This document shows, one piece after another, positions 38,037 to 46,779 of a stretch of 64,000 bases of DNA. This DNA is from Muribaculaceae bacterium (GTDB taxonomy: Bacteria; Bacteroidota; Bacteroidia; Bacteroidales; Muribaculaceae), in contig JAIDYR010000004.1 in the NCBI GenBank assembly GCA_029057985.1, positions 52,336 to 116,335 on the forward strand. Reading direction: 5' to 3'. The notes under the pieces are model-generated. The model ran no database searches. It had not been told where the DNA came from and saw only the letters and a program-made list of their open reading frames with translations. Position 1 is the stretch's first letter; each line of letters opens with the position of its first letter. Made by a program: the position numbers and the translations under genes.

Positions 38037-39833
38037 ATGGAAAAGAAGAATCTAACCTACCTCGCCAATCTGCGCGAGGCAATGAAAAAACACAATATCG
38101 ATGTCTGCATCATTACAGGCACAGACCCCCATCAGTCTGAAATCCCGCCCCATCACTGGCGCGGCCGCGAATGGCTGACTGGATTCGAATCCTCCAACGG
38201 CACCAACGGCACAGCCGTCATCACATCAGATGACGCTCTTTGCTGGACCGATTCCCGCTATTTCCTGCAGGCCGAAGATCAGCTTCAGGGCACCGGGTTC
38301 CGCATGATGAAGGAAGACGGGCCGGAGGCCGTAGACCTCATAGATTGGGTCACGGAGCATACGAATAAAGGCCAGACAGTAGGCATCGACGGAATGACAT
38401 TCTCTATTTCCTTCGCCCAGCGCCTGCAGCAGGAACTCAACGACAATGGAGTAAACCTCAACACTGACTTCCCGCAATTTGACTATATCTATCCCGATCG
38501 ACCGGAGCGCCCCAAAAACAAACTCTTCGTCCATGATGAGAAGATTGTCGGCGAGACCGTCGACAGCAAAGTAGCCCGCATCCTTGAAGCCGTAAAATCA
38601 GAACTCGCCAACGCCGTGATGATCTCCGCCCTCGATGATATCGCCTGGGCCACCAACCTGCGCACAGCAGGCGACATCACCTACTCCCCAATCTTCGTCA
38701 GCTATCTCTATCTCGCCGATGATAAGAGAGTACTCTTCGTTGACGCCGACAAATTGACTCCGGCCGTAGAAGAGCACCTCAAGAAATATAATATCGAGGT
38801 TCAGCCTTACGATGATGTGCTTAAATTCGTAAGCGAATTGCCTAAATCGACACGCCTGCTTATCGACCCGGAGAAGACTTCCCGCGGTCTCTACGACCAT
38901 CTTGGCTGCACTCCCGTATTCGGCGGGTCGGCAGTGGCCAAACTTAAGAGCGTCAAGAATCAGACAATGCTCAAAAACCTCGCTACTGCCATGGAAAAGG
39001 ACGGCGTCGCACTGACCAAGTTCTTCATGATGATCGAAAAAGAATATCCTACCGGGACTCTGACGGAGGTAGAACTCGGGAAGCGCCTGCGCGCTCTGCG
39101 TCTGGCCGACGAATCCTGCGTCGACGAATCTTTTGCTGCAATCGTCGGTTGGAACGGCCACGGAGCAATCGTCCACTACGAAGCGACTCCCGAGACTGAT
39201 GTCGCTATCAAGGGTCAAGGTCTGCTGCTCGTAGACAGTGGCGGCCAATATACTTTCGGCACTACCGATATTACCCGCACCATCGCGCTCGGGGGCGCTA
39301 CCGATGAACAGCGCCATGATTTCACACTGGTCATGAAGGGGCACATCGCGCTTGCACGCGCCATATTCCCCGAAGGAACGACCGGGCATCAGCTCGACGT
39401 CCTCGCGCGCCAATTTCTCTGGGCCGAAGGCAAGGCCTACTATCACGGCACAGGCCACGGCGTAGGATTCTTCATCAACTGCCACGAAGGGCCGCAGAAT
39501 ATCCGACTCAATGCCAATCCTACTCCTCTTGAGCCGGGAATGATCACGAGCAACGAACCCGGACTCTATCTGACCGACAAATATGGTATCCGATGCGAGA
39601 ATCTGATTGTTACAGAGCCTCATGCCACTACTGAATTCGGCAACTTCTATGACTTCAAGGTCATGACTCTCTTCCCCTTCGACCGCACTCTCTTCCAGAC
39701 TGAAATCATGACCGATGAGGAACTTCAATGGCTTAATGACTATCACGCTATGGTAGCATCGCGTCTCTGTCCGCTACTCTCTGCCGAGGAAGCCGAATGG
39801 ATGAAATCCAAGTGCGCTCCTCTCACCAGATAA
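38037..39833 (+). CDS. Aminopeptidase P family protein (M24B)
   Basis: A 598-residue Xaa-Pro aminopeptidase-type enzyme of the three-domain class. Two creatinase-like N-terminal domains (MKKHNIDVCIITGTDPHQSE with WLTGFESSNGT and TDSRYFLQAEDQL) precede the catalytic pita-bread domain (about 310-598). Metal ligands are visible: Asp in LLVDSGG and TTDITRT, His in GTGHGVG, Glu in NEPGLY and Glu in GIRCENL. It removes N-terminal residues preceding proline and probably works in the cytoplasm, as there is no signal peptide. It is followed after 54 bp by a gamma-carbonic anhydrase gene. Confidence 0.9.
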   Translation: MEKKNLTYLANLREAMKKHNIDVCIITGTDPHQSEIPPHHWRGREWLTGFESSNGTNGTAVITSDDALCWTDSRYFLQAEDQLQGTGFRMMKEDGPEAVDLIDWVTEHTNKGQTVGIDGMTFSISFAQRLQQELNDNGVNLNTDFPQFDYIYPDRPERPKNKLFVHDEKIVGETVDSKVARILEAVKSELANAVMISALDDIAWATNLRTAGDITYSPIFVSYLYLADDKRVLFVDADKLTPAVEEHLKKYNIEVQPYDDVLKFVSELPKSTRLLIDPEKTSRGLYDHLGCTPVFGGSAVAKLKSVKNQTMLKNLATAMEKDGVALTKFFMMIEKEYPTGTLTEVELGKRLRALRLADESCVDESFAAIVGWNGHGAIVHYEATPETDVAIKGQGLLLVDSGGQYTFGTTDITRTIALGGATDEQRHDFTLVMKGHIALARAIFPEGTTGHQLDVLARQFLWAEGKAYYHGTGHGVGFFINCHEGPQNIRLNANPTPLEPGMITSNEPGLYLTDKYGIRCENLIVTEPHATTEFGNFYDFKVMTLFPFDRTLFQTEIMTDEELQWLNDYHAMVASRLCPLLSAEEAEWMKSKCAPLTR

Positions 39834-39887
39834 TCATAGTTAATAGTTAACAATTAATAGATAATAATTGCTTTCGACAGAATAACC

Positions 39888-40472
39888 ATGGCAATCATTC
39901 AATCCGTCAGAGGATTTACCCCCGAAATAGGCCCGGGCACTTTCCTGGCCGCCAACGCCGTAGTAGTCGGCGACGTCACTATGGGCCGGGACTGCTCGGT
40001 CTGGTTCTCGACAGTGCTACGCGGCGACGTTAATACAATCACTATCGGCGATCGCGTAAACATCCAGGATGGCAGCGTCCTGCATACTCTCTACGAGAAA
40101 TCTACGATCGAGATAGGCAATGACGTATCAATAGGTCATAATGTCACTATCCACGGAGCCAAGATCCACGATTACGCACTCATCGGAATGGGCGCCGTAG
40201 TCATGGACGACGCTGAAGTCGGTGAAGGCGCTCTTGTTGCCGCAGGATCCGTAGTGCTGAGCCGCACCAAGATCGGACCGCATGAACTTTGGGGCGGCGC
40301 TCCCGCTAAGTTCATCAAAATGGTAGAGCCTGAAAAAGCCAAGGAGATGAACGTCAAGATAGCCAAAAACTATCTGATGTACTCCCGCTGGTACGAGACA
40401 GGCGAAGAGGCTGCCATGAATCAGCGACTCCCGGAACTCGAAGAAGCAATGGATTCCGAAAATCCACAGTAA
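39888..40472 (+). CDS. Gamma-carbonic anhydrase family protein
   Basis: A 194-residue left-handed beta-helix protein with hexapeptide repeats (VVGDVTMGRDCSVWFSTVLRGDVNTITIGDRVNIQDG). The three expected zinc-binding histidines are present in VLHTLY, GHNV and IHGA. The family contains carbonic anhydrases and related proteins of uncertain activity, such as YrdA/PaaY types. It is co-directional with the aminopeptidase gene and lies upstream of rpsU, separated by an inverted repeat and promoter. Confidence 0.85.
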   Translation: MAIIQSVRGFTPEIGPGTFLAANAVVVGDVTMGRDCSVWFSTVLRGDVNTITIGDRVNIQDGSVLHTLYEKSTIEIGNDVSIGHNVTIHGAKIHDYALIGMGAVVMDDAEVGEGALVAAGSVVLSRTKIGPHELWGGAPAKFIKMVEPEKAKEMNVKIAKNYLMYSRWYETGEEAAMNQRLPELEEAMDSENPQ

Positions 40473-40540
40473 GAAGCCGCTTTCGCCTCGGAGATCCCTG
40501 TCGAAAAGGCCAATAAACCTGCAAATTGACAAAAATGAAT

Positions 40541-40580
40541 GTTTCAATCAAATTTTTTCGTAAAAAAATTTGGTTGAAAC
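40541..40580. repeat. 18-bp inverted repeat overlapping the rpsU promoter
   Basis: GTTTCAATCAAATTTTTT (40541-40558) and AAAAAATTTGGTTGAAAC (40563-40580) pair at 17 of 18 positions around a 4-base loop. The right arm contains the TTTG -33 element of the rpsU promoter. It may act as a bidirectional terminator after the carbonic anhydrase gene, as an operator, or both. Confidence 0.6.
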
Positions 40581-40600
40581 ATTTGAATTATATAATTTTG
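40569..40600 (+). promoter_or_regulatory. Promoter of rpsU
   Basis: TTTG (40569-40572), 20-nt spacer, TAATTTTG (40593-40600). The start is about 120 nt before the rpsU ATG, giving a long leader. Confidence 0.7.
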
Positions 40601-40724
40601 CATCCGCATTGTAGACCGGCCTTTGCGGGGAAGGGGAAAAAAGTTTCCTTACTCAGACATGGGAGTGCAGAGCCAACCGAAATGCGCAAACTATAAAAGC
40701 ATAAAATCAAAGTAAAAAAGAAAA

Positions 40725-40919
40725 ATGATAATCGTACAACTCAAAGAAGGGGAAAACATCGAGAGAGCCCTCAAGAAATTCAAACGTAAATTTGAAAAGA
40801 CCGGTATTGTAAAAGAACTCCGCCGTCGCCAGGCATTCGAAAAGCCCAGCGTTGCAAACCGCAAGAAAATGATGAAGGCTGTCTACGTTCAGCAGCTTCG
40901 TCAGGAGGCAGAGCAATAA
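40725..40919 (+). CDS. rpsU: 30S ribosomal protein S21
   Basis: S21 is near the anti-Shine-Dalgarno region of 16S rRNA; in Bacteroidetes it helps sequester that region. The 64-residue sequence (MIIVQLKEGENIERALKKFKRKFEKTGIVKELRRRQAFEKPS) is typical. It is followed by a recombinase and a hibernation factor gene, the usual Bacteroidetes neighbourhood. In many relatives tRNAs and tuf follow; here they do not. Confidence 0.95.
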   Translation: MIIVQLKEGENIERALKKFKRKFEKTGIVKELRRRQAFEKPSVANRKKMMKAVYVQQLRQEAEQ

Positions 40920-40968
40920 TAGGCTCCTCGCCGTCCCGGCGATAAATCAATTTTTCTAAGCCATATCA

Positions 40969-41017
40969 CATCCGGTGCAGATCCTCCGTCACACCGACGG
41001 AGTTTCCGCGCCGGATG
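40969..41017 (+). other. Nested hairpin between rpsU and the recombinase gene
   Basis: CATCCGG/CCGGATG arms (40969-40975 and 41011-41017) enclose a second stem CTCCGTC-ACACC-GACGGAG. The 3' side continues ATTGTTTC, a weak T-tract, so it may be a partial terminator or an mRNA-stabilising structure protecting rpsU mRNA. Confidence 0.5.
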
Positions 41018-41040
41018 ATTGTTTCTATATGGATGATTGA

Positions 41041-42009
41041 ATGGTATCTATGACGGAATTCATCAACTATCTGAAGTACGAACTCGCCAGATCTCCCCTC
41101 ACCGTAGAAGCCTACGAGCGCGACCTGACGCAGTTTATCAAATTCTGTGTCGGCCCTGACACGTCGAATTTCGACCCGCTTCGGATCGACGCCCGACTCA
41201 TACGCCGATGGATAGCATCTCTTTCCGAAGCCGGCAACTCTCCGGCCTCGCTCCGACGTAAGACCCAGAGTCTGCGAACCTACTTCAAATTTCTTTGCCG
41301 TCGGGATCAGCTTAAAACCAATCCGGCCGACGACATCATTCTTGCAAAACTCCCCAAGCCGCTGCCTGATTTTGTAGCCGACGCCGATCTGCGCCGGCTG
41401 ATAAATTCTGCGTCATCCGATAACGCGGGAACTTCCCGATCTCAATCATCTGAAATATCCGATTCAGAGCGTCGGCTTTCCGAGCGCCAATCCTTCGAAG
41501 CTGTCCGCGATCATATCATTCTCCATCTGCTCTATGCGACGGGGATGCGCCGCTCCGAGATTCTCTCTCTGACCGACTCCCATGTCGACTTCTCCCTCCG
41601 GCAGATAAAAATTATCGGGAAAGGACGAAAGGAACGCATCATCCCTATCGCTGACGAGCTTATCTCCGATCTCCGGCGATGGCAGACTATTCGCGACGCT
41701 ACATTCCCTGACCTTCCATCTCCGCGGCCGATAATAGCCACTCGCCACGGAGCCATGTCGGCCTCCAATCTCGAGCTCATCATAAAGCGCCTGCTAAAAA
41801 ATGAAAACGCAGGACGCAAATCCCCTCATACGCTACGCCACTCCTTCGCGACCTCCATGCTCAACGGTGGCGCCGACTTGAATGCCGTGCGCGCAATATT
41901 AGGCCACTCCTCGCTGTCAACAACCCAGATCTACACTCATCTCCAATTTTCCGACCTCAAGGATATCTATTATCGCGCTCACCCGCGCGGTAAAAAAAAT
42001 CCTGATTGA
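41041..42009 (+). CDS. xerC: Tyrosine recombinase, XerC/XerD-like
   Basis: A 322-residue site-specific recombinase of the chromosome-dimer-resolution type. It has a SAM-like N-terminal core-binding domain (FINYLKYELARSPLTVEAYERDLTQFIKF) and a catalytic domain with Arg in ATGMRRSEILSLT, HTLRHSFATSML, and the final GHSSLSTTQIYTHL carrying His and the nucleophilic Tyr. A Ser-rich, possibly flexible stretch lies around residues 125-150. Chromosomal context next to rpsU and hpf argues for a housekeeping Xer protein rather than a phage integrase. XerC versus XerD cannot be decided by eye. Confidence 0.8.
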   Translation: MVSMTEFINYLKYELARSPLTVEAYERDLTQFIKFCVGPDTSNFDPLRIDARLIRRWIASLSEAGNSPASLRRKTQSLRTYFKFLCRRDQLKTNPADDIILAKLPKPLPDFVADADLRRLINSASSDNAGTSRSQSSEISDSERRLSERQSFEAVRDHIILHLLYATGMRRSEILSLTDSHVDFSLRQIKIIGKGRKERIIPIADELISDLRRWQTIRDATFPDLPSPRPIIATRHGAMSASNLELIIKRLLKNENAGRKSPHTLRHSFATSMLNGGADLNAVRAILGHSSLSTTQIYTHLQFSDLKDIYYRAHPRGKKNPD

Positions 42010-42190
42010 CGAACTCTATTACAAAGATTTTTGTTACCTTTGTAAAATCCCCTCGAAACTCTCATTTCCTCGACCGCATGCTTTTTTTCGCCGATAGCCA
42101 GATGGCTGTCCGCGTATTCGGAAAGCATCATCTCAGCGAAGCGATTCCTCTCAGGGAATCCCGATGTCTAACCTTCTAATCTCTACAACT

Positions 42191-42484
42191 ATGGTAGCAA
42201 AAATTAATGCAGTACACTTCGAAATCTCTGAACGCCTCGAGAGTTTCATCCATAAGAAAGTCGACAAACTTTTCCGTCGTTATGACTTCATTTCAGAGAC
42301 TGAAGTGACTCTGAAGGTCGTAAAGCCCGAGACATCCCTCAATAAGGAGGCTCAGATCAAGCTCCACGTTCCCGGCGCATCCGAAGTATTCGCATCCAAG
42401 ACCTGCGACACATTTGAAGAAGCCGTAGATCTCTGCATCGAAGCTCTCGAACGCCAGCTCGAAAAAATCAAAGAAAAGAAATAA
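42191..42484 (+). CDS. hpf: Ribosome hibernation-promoting factor (short HPF/YfiA type)
   Basis: A 97-residue protein that binds the 30S in stationary phase and promotes hibernation. The pattern VHFEISERLESFIHKKVDKLFRRYDFISETEVTLKVVKPE and the closing FEEAVDLCIEALERQLEKIKEK fit the short family. The track begins nine codons earlier; I use the Met at 42191 because homologues begin MxxKINAVHFE-like. A TACCTTTG promoter-like box lies near 42036. Confidence 0.9.
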   Translation: MVAKINAVHFEISERLESFIHKKVDKLFRRYDFISETEVTLKVVKPETSLNKEAQIKLHVPGASEVFASKTCDTFEEAVDLCIEALERQLEKIKEKK

Positions 42485-42502
42485 GCGCAGACTCCGACCA
42501 TA

Positions 42503-42964
42503 ATGAGTCCGCTTGACAACGTTAGAATATTGGAATTCCCCGGGGTGGCTGATCCAGCCCGGGGAGTTCTTACAGTGGCCGAACATATCCACTTCGACCG
42601 CACGCTCCCCTCGGGAGTAGCTGAGACTTATCTCTTCCCCATCAACAGGGTATTTTATATCCATGGAATCCCGCCCGGTGGAAGACGCGGAGGCCACGCT
42701 CATAAATCCAATTGCGAAATTCTCATATGCATCAACGGAGCGTTTGACCTTACTCTATCAGATGGATTTCGCCAACAGACATATCATCTCAATGACCCGA
42801 CCAAGGGTATTGTGATTCCTCCCGACGCATGGACCCGGATGGAGAATTTCAGTCCTGATACCATCCTGATGGTTCTCTGCTCGGAAGAATACTCCGAAGA
42901 AGGATACATTCATGACTTCTCAGCTTATAAGACCTACATCTCACAGCATTATGGACTTTCTTAA
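42503..42964 (+). CDS. Sugar 3,4-ketoisomerase, FdtA/WxcM-like cupin
   Basis: A 153-residue cupin related to TDP-4-oxo-6-deoxyglucose 3,4-isomerases. The signature GGRRGGHAHKSNCEILICINGAFDLTL and the following VIPPDAWTRM are conserved. It would convert a dTDP-4-keto sugar to the 3-keto form for transamination. The stop overlaps the next gene (aminotransferase) by 14 bp, so the two are translationally coupled, as fdtA-fdtB pairs are. Confidence 0.8.
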   Translation: MSPLDNVRILEFPGVADPARGVLTVAEHIHFDRTLPSGVAETYLFPINRVFYIHGIPPGGRRGGHAHKSNCEILICINGAFDLTLSDGFRQQTYHLNDPTKGIVIPPDAWTRMENFSPDTILMVLCSEEYSEEGYIHDFSAYKTYISQHYGLS

Positions 42965-44078
42965 CCTGGCTCACAGCAATGCCCCATACTCGGAAAAACT
43001 GAAAGAGGCAGCCGCAAGGATTATAGATTCCGGACGCTTCCTGAACGGACCGGAGACTGAAGCGCTCGAAGCAGAGATTGCCGCGGTCACAGGTGCGGAG
43101 TATTGCATAGCGGTCAGCAACGGACTCGATGCCATAAGATTAATATTCCGCGCATATATGGAGCAAGGTCGGCTGACTCCGGGCGATGAGGTTATATTTC
43201 CGGCAAATACCTTTATAGCTTCAGTCCTGCCGATAACCGAATTAGGACTGAATGCCGTAGCGGCTCCTGTTGATCCTCTGACCCATAATCTGGATTGGAG
43301 CCGGCTTCAAGATTTCATCGGCGAAAAGACCAAGGCCATACTTCTCGTTCATCTTTATGGCTCTCCATGTTGGGATGCCTCCATTTGCCGCATGCTCCAT
43401 GATCAGGGGCTGCTAATAATCGAAGACAACGCCCAGGCTCTGGGAGCAATGGCTGCCGAAGAGGGATTCGGAGGCTCACGATATTGCGGTGCGCTCGGCG
43501 ACGCGGCCGCAGTAAGTTTCTACCCCACAAAAAATCTGGGAGCCCTTGGCGACGCAGGCATGGTCCTGACCTCCGACAAGCGATTGGCCAACGACGTCCG
43601 CACTCTTGCCCAGTATGGATCCGACCGCAGATACCATAATATCTATCAAGGTTATAATAACCGCATGGATGAACTCCAGGCTGCTTTCCTGCGTGTCAAA
43701 CTCCCATATCTTGACGATGAAAACGATCGCAGACGTCAAGCTGCACAAGTCTACTGCGAAGAGATATCCCATCCCGAAGTCAAGACCCCGGCTATTCTGC
43801 CCGGGACCCGACAAGTCTGGCATCAGTATGTGGTGACGTCCGCCCGGCGCGACCAACTGAAAGACTGGCTTGCACAAAACGGGATTCCTACCGATATCCA
43901 TTACCCCATACCTCCTCATGCCCAACCTTGTTATGAAGGGACTTTCTCCCATCCCTCTCTGAATGAAAGCCGGCGACTCGCCGACTCAATCCTGAGTCTG
44001 CCTATAGCTAACATCTCGCCGGAGAAAGCTAAAGAAATTTCAAGGATTATCAATCTCTTTCCAATTCAAGATTCCTGA
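42951..44078 (+). CDS. DegT/DnrJ/EryC1/StrS-family sugar aminotransferase
   Basis: A PLP-dependent enzyme acting on nucleotide-linked keto sugars. The track ORF begins at 42912, but I use the ATG at 42951 (375 residues, MDFLNLAHSNAPYSEKLKEA), which gives a 14-bp overlap with the isomerase gene. The PLP-binding lysine is in VSFYPTKNLGALGDAGMV, with NGLDAIRL and EDNAQALGA nearby. With the preceding 3,4-ketoisomerase it probably forms a 3-amino-3,6-dideoxyhexose. No acetyltransferase, rml gene or glycosyltransferase is nearby. Confidence 0.85.
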   Translation: MDFLNLAHSNAPYSEKLKEAAARIIDSGRFLNGPETEALEAEIAAVTGAEYCIAVSNGLDAIRLIFRAYMEQGRLTPGDEVIFPANTFIASVLPITELGLNAVAAPVDPLTHNLDWSRLQDFIGEKTKAILLVHLYGSPCWDASICRMLHDQGLLIIEDNAQALGAMAAEEGFGGSRYCGALGDAAAVSFYPTKNLGALGDAGMVLTSDKRLANDVRTLAQYGSDRRYHNIYQGYNNRMDELQAAFLRVKLPYLDDENDRRRQAAQVYCEEISHPEVKTPAILPGTRQVWHQYVVTSARRDQLKDWLAQNGIPTDIHYPIPPHAQPCYEGTFSHPSLNESRRLADSILSLPIANISPEKAKEISRIINLFPIQDS

Positions 44079-44079
44079 A

Positions 44080-45195
44080 ATGAATATTTCCGATAAAGCC
44101 AATAAGCCGGCAGATAAGAAAAAAACTCAAAGTAAGATATCAAAAGGGAGCGGAATCAGGTCAGTAAAAAAAGATAAAAAAGGAAGGCTGCGCTGGCTTT
44201 GGATTTCTGCTCCGGTTATTACGATAGCGGCTATCATACTGATCGTGGCAGCCCCCTATATTTTCACCTCTTCGGCAAAGGCCGCAATCATCCGAATTCC
44301 ACCCAAGGCTACTGAAAACAACCTTCGCGATACCCTGCAGAGATACTTCGACCCTGAGTATGCCCTCCACACTTTTGAGGCATTCCGGAAACTCGGTCGC
44401 ACTCCTGCCGAGCGATTCGGTGCCTATGAGATCCCCGAAGGCTCCTCACCCCTCCAGGCGGCGCGCATACTATCTCGCGGCAAGCAGACTGAAATCACTC
44501 TTACCATCAACGGAGTGAGGGAACTCGATTCTTTCCTCCCTCGCATAGCAGGAAAATTCTCCTTCCCGGTCGATTCCCTTCGGGCTATCCTGGCGGATTC
44601 CGCCTTCATGCAGCGCTTCGGCCTGACTCCTGAGCAAGCTCCGGCACTATTCCTCAATGATTCCTATCGATTCTTCTGGACCGCCTCTCCCAAAGACATT
44701 GTGGAAAAGATCGGGGCCAACTACAATCGCTTCTGGAATGAAACAAACCGCAGGAAAGCCGCCGATCTCGGATTGTCGCCGGCCGAAATATGCATCATCG
44801 CTTCTATCACCGACGAAGAGACGCAGGCTCAATCTGAAAAAGGCAGAATCGGACGTCTTTATATCAATCGTCTGCATAAAGGGATGCGGCTTCAGGCTGA
44901 CCCTACTGTCAAATTCGCACTTAAAGACTTCTCTATCAAGCGGGTGACAAAGGCTCACCTCTCTGCTCCGGGACCCTACAATACCTATCAGGTCGCCGGT
45001 CTGCCCCCGGGCCCGATCCGCACTACATCAACCGCCACTCTCCGGGAGATACTTGACTCCAAGCCTTCCGATGACCTCTACATGTGTGCCAAAGAGGATT
45101 TTTCCGGCACTCATAACTTTGCTTCCACTTTCGAAGAACATAAGGAAAATGCCCGCCGCTATCAGCAAGCCCTCGATGAGCGTGGCATCAAGTGA
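44080..45195 (+). CDS. mltG: Endolytic murein transglycosylase MltG
   Basis: MltG cuts nascent glycan strands and sets peptidoglycan chain length. The 371-residue protein has a cytoplasmic Lys-rich start, one membrane helix (about 47-67, WISAPVITIAAIILIVAAPYIF), and the YceG domain with INRLHKGMRLQADPTVKFAL and YNTYQVAGLPPGPI. The catalytic segment reads ASITDEETQ, where many MltG proteins have ASIVEKET; an acidic residue is preserved in the pattern though one Glu is Asp. It begins one base after the aminotransferase stop. Confidence 0.88.
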   Translation: MNISDKANKPADKKKTQSKISKGSGIRSVKKDKKGRLRWLWISAPVITIAAIILIVAAPYIFTSSAKAAIIRIPPKATENNLRDTLQRYFDPEYALHTFEAFRKLGRTPAERFGAYEIPEGSSPLQAARILSRGKQTEITLTINGVRELDSFLPRIAGKFSFPVDSLRAILADSAFMQRFGLTPEQAPALFLNDSYRFFWTASPKDIVEKIGANYNRFWNETNRRKAADLGLSPAEICIIASITDEETQAQSEKGRIGRLYINRLHKGMRLQADPTVKFALKDFSIKRVTKAHLSAPGPYNTYQVAGLPPGPIRTTSTATLREILDSKPSDDLYMCAKEDFSGTHNFASTFEEHKENARRYQQALDERGIK

Positions 45196-45202
45196 TTTAC
45201 GT

Positions 45203-46426
45203 ATGAAGCCATATCTGACTTTTTTACTTCTATTAATCCCCTTACTTGCATATTCGGCAACTGACTCCATAAGTCCGGAGCCGACAGCTAATACTGCATA
45301 TTCCATCAGGCTGACTGACTCCACATCCATTTCCCCCCGATTCAAAACCCTGACGTCACAACATCCAAAGGTCTTGACATCCGTCGGCAAAGCTCCTTCT
45401 GATTCGATCGATTCCATTAAGGATCGCAATTGGTGGCGACTGCTGCGCAAGGGTCAGCTCAACCTTCGCGACTCAACTGTAGAATATCCCCGATTCGTAA
45501 AATTCTGCCGCGATGTATATCTATGGGGCGACAAGACCTTCAACAGCTACGACACTCTTTACGTCGTAGGGACCGGCACTAACTGGAAAGCCCGGCTCGC
45601 TTTAGACGGATGGACAGACTCATACCATATTGATCTTGACAAAAAAATGCCAATTACCCTCATATCAACTCCATATACGAGTGCCGGGATCTTCCTGCAC
45701 TTCATGGCCGTAAGCGTCAATCAGACTATCGATATGAGCAATCTATTCTTCAATAAGCCTGTCAATCACCATAAATTTGAATTCGGATTTAACTGTGCGC
45801 GCTTCAACGTAGACCTTGCTTTCAATTCAAATACAGGCGGCAGTTATATACGCACATTCGGAGATTATAAGAAAGGACGCCTTTTCAGGGAATATTTCTC
45901 GGGAGTCGATCTTCATTCCTTCAATGCCAATATCTACTATTACTTCAATAACCGGAAATATGCCAACGGAGCAGCTTATTACTTCTCCAAAATCCAGAAG
46001 ATCAGCGCAGGTTCCTTTATACTCGGGTTTAACTATGGCTATGAAGATATTACCCTGGATTTCACAAAATTGCCGGAAAATCTTCTGCCTTATATGAAGG
46101 TCGATCCCGCCTCCTATAAATTTAACTATCACAGCTATTGTCTTCTCTTCGGCTATGGCTTCAACTGGGTCCTCGGCAAGCACTTCCTATACAACATCAC
46201 GGTCATGCCCTCAATAGGTGTAATCCACTGCACGGAGGAATCCGTAGACGGATCTGGAAAACTCTTCTCCCTGAACGCCAACGGGCGAATGTCGCTGACC
46301 TATAACCTCGACAATTTCTTCCTCTGCCTGATAGCCAAAGCCAACGGCCAATGGTACCATACGAGCCGGCTATCCGTATTCAACGCCATAGAAAACGCCT
46401 CCCTCTCCGTCGGCGTCAGATTTTAA
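45203..46426 (+). CDS. DUF4421 outer-membrane-like protein
   Basis: A 407-residue exported protein. The track start lies inside mltG in another frame; I use the ATG at 45203, which gives a clear signal peptide (MKPYLTFLLLLIPLLAYSA). The body (YLWGDKTFNSYDTLYVVGTGTNWKARLALDGWTD, VSVNQTIDMSNLF, and ending SLSVGVRF) matches DUF4421, a family with beta-barrel-type strands and a terminal aromatic. It lies 7 bp after mltG, so a link to envelope biogenesis is likely (inference). Confidence 0.75.
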   Translation: MKPYLTFLLLLIPLLAYSATDSISPEPTANTAYSIRLTDSTSISPRFKTLTSQHPKVLTSVGKAPSDSIDSIKDRNWWRLLRKGQLNLRDSTVEYPRFVKFCRDVYLWGDKTFNSYDTLYVVGTGTNWKARLALDGWTDSYHIDLDKKMPITLISTPYTSAGIFLHFMAVSVNQTIDMSNLFFNKPVNHHKFEFGFNCARFNVDLAFNSNTGGSYIRTFGDYKKGRLFREYFSGVDLHSFNANIYYYFNNRKYANGAAYYFSKIQKISAGSFILGFNYGYEDITLDFTKLPENLLPYMKVDPASYKFNYHSYCLLFGYGFNWVLGKHFLYNITVMPSIGVIHCTEESVDGSGKLFSLNANGRMSLTYNLDNFFLCLIAKANGQWYHTSRLSVFNAIENASLSVGVRF

Positions 46427-46451
46427 CTATGGTACGTAAACGATGTTGTTG

Positions 46452-46616
46452 TCATGCTTCCAGCTCGGTCCTGACTGATTCCCCTCTCCAAAGATTGCAG
46501 AAAGTATCTTGCAAGGCATCTCTGGCATCCTCATCGTTTTTGAGGAATCCCAGTGCACTTCTGTGGAGTTTATCCCTCAGCGCCAAGAATGAGGATGTTA
46601 AATTATCTGTTTTCAT
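46452..46616 (-). pseudogene. Truncated ECF sigma factor (region 2 only)
   Basis: Too short for the ORF track. The 54-residue minus-strand product (MKTDNLTSSFLALRDKLHRS, then ALGFLKNDEDARDALQDTFCNLW) is a good match to sigma-70 region 2.1-2.2 of ECF factors. It ends at a stop 26 bp before the end of the convergent DUF4421 gene. Regions 2.3-4, needed for promoter recognition, are absent. Deletion of the 3' part is the simplest explanation, so I treat it as a broken gene. Confidence 0.7.
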
Positions 46617-46723
46617 TGCTTACACTATAGATACGAATGACGAAGCAAAACATAACAGAGAATTAAAAAATTTTTCGCAGATCATAAGCGATGGAGCCGG
46701 GGCGAAACGACGATTAAATGGTC

Positions 46724-46747
46724 GGACGCGAAGAATCGCGTCCCTAC
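46724..46747 (+). repeat. REP palindrome, copy 1 (outside RAYT, 3' side)
   Basis: GGACGCGAAGAATCGCGTCC followed by CTAC; 8-bp arms around AGAA. It lies 33 bp beyond the RAYT stop. Same orientation as copies 3 and 4. Confidence 0.85.
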
Positions 46748-46779
46748 CGGTGATGCCAATCGGACGTTATGAATCTCTA

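Noticed and set aside
38598-39746. 382-residue minus-strand ORF opposite the aminopeptidase
   Set aside because: Antisense shadow; the + strand gene carries complete M24 motifs.
41041-42009. Phage or integrative-element integrase
   Set aside because: Housekeeping context between rpsU and hpf, no att-like repeats or tRNA target, typical XerC/D length.
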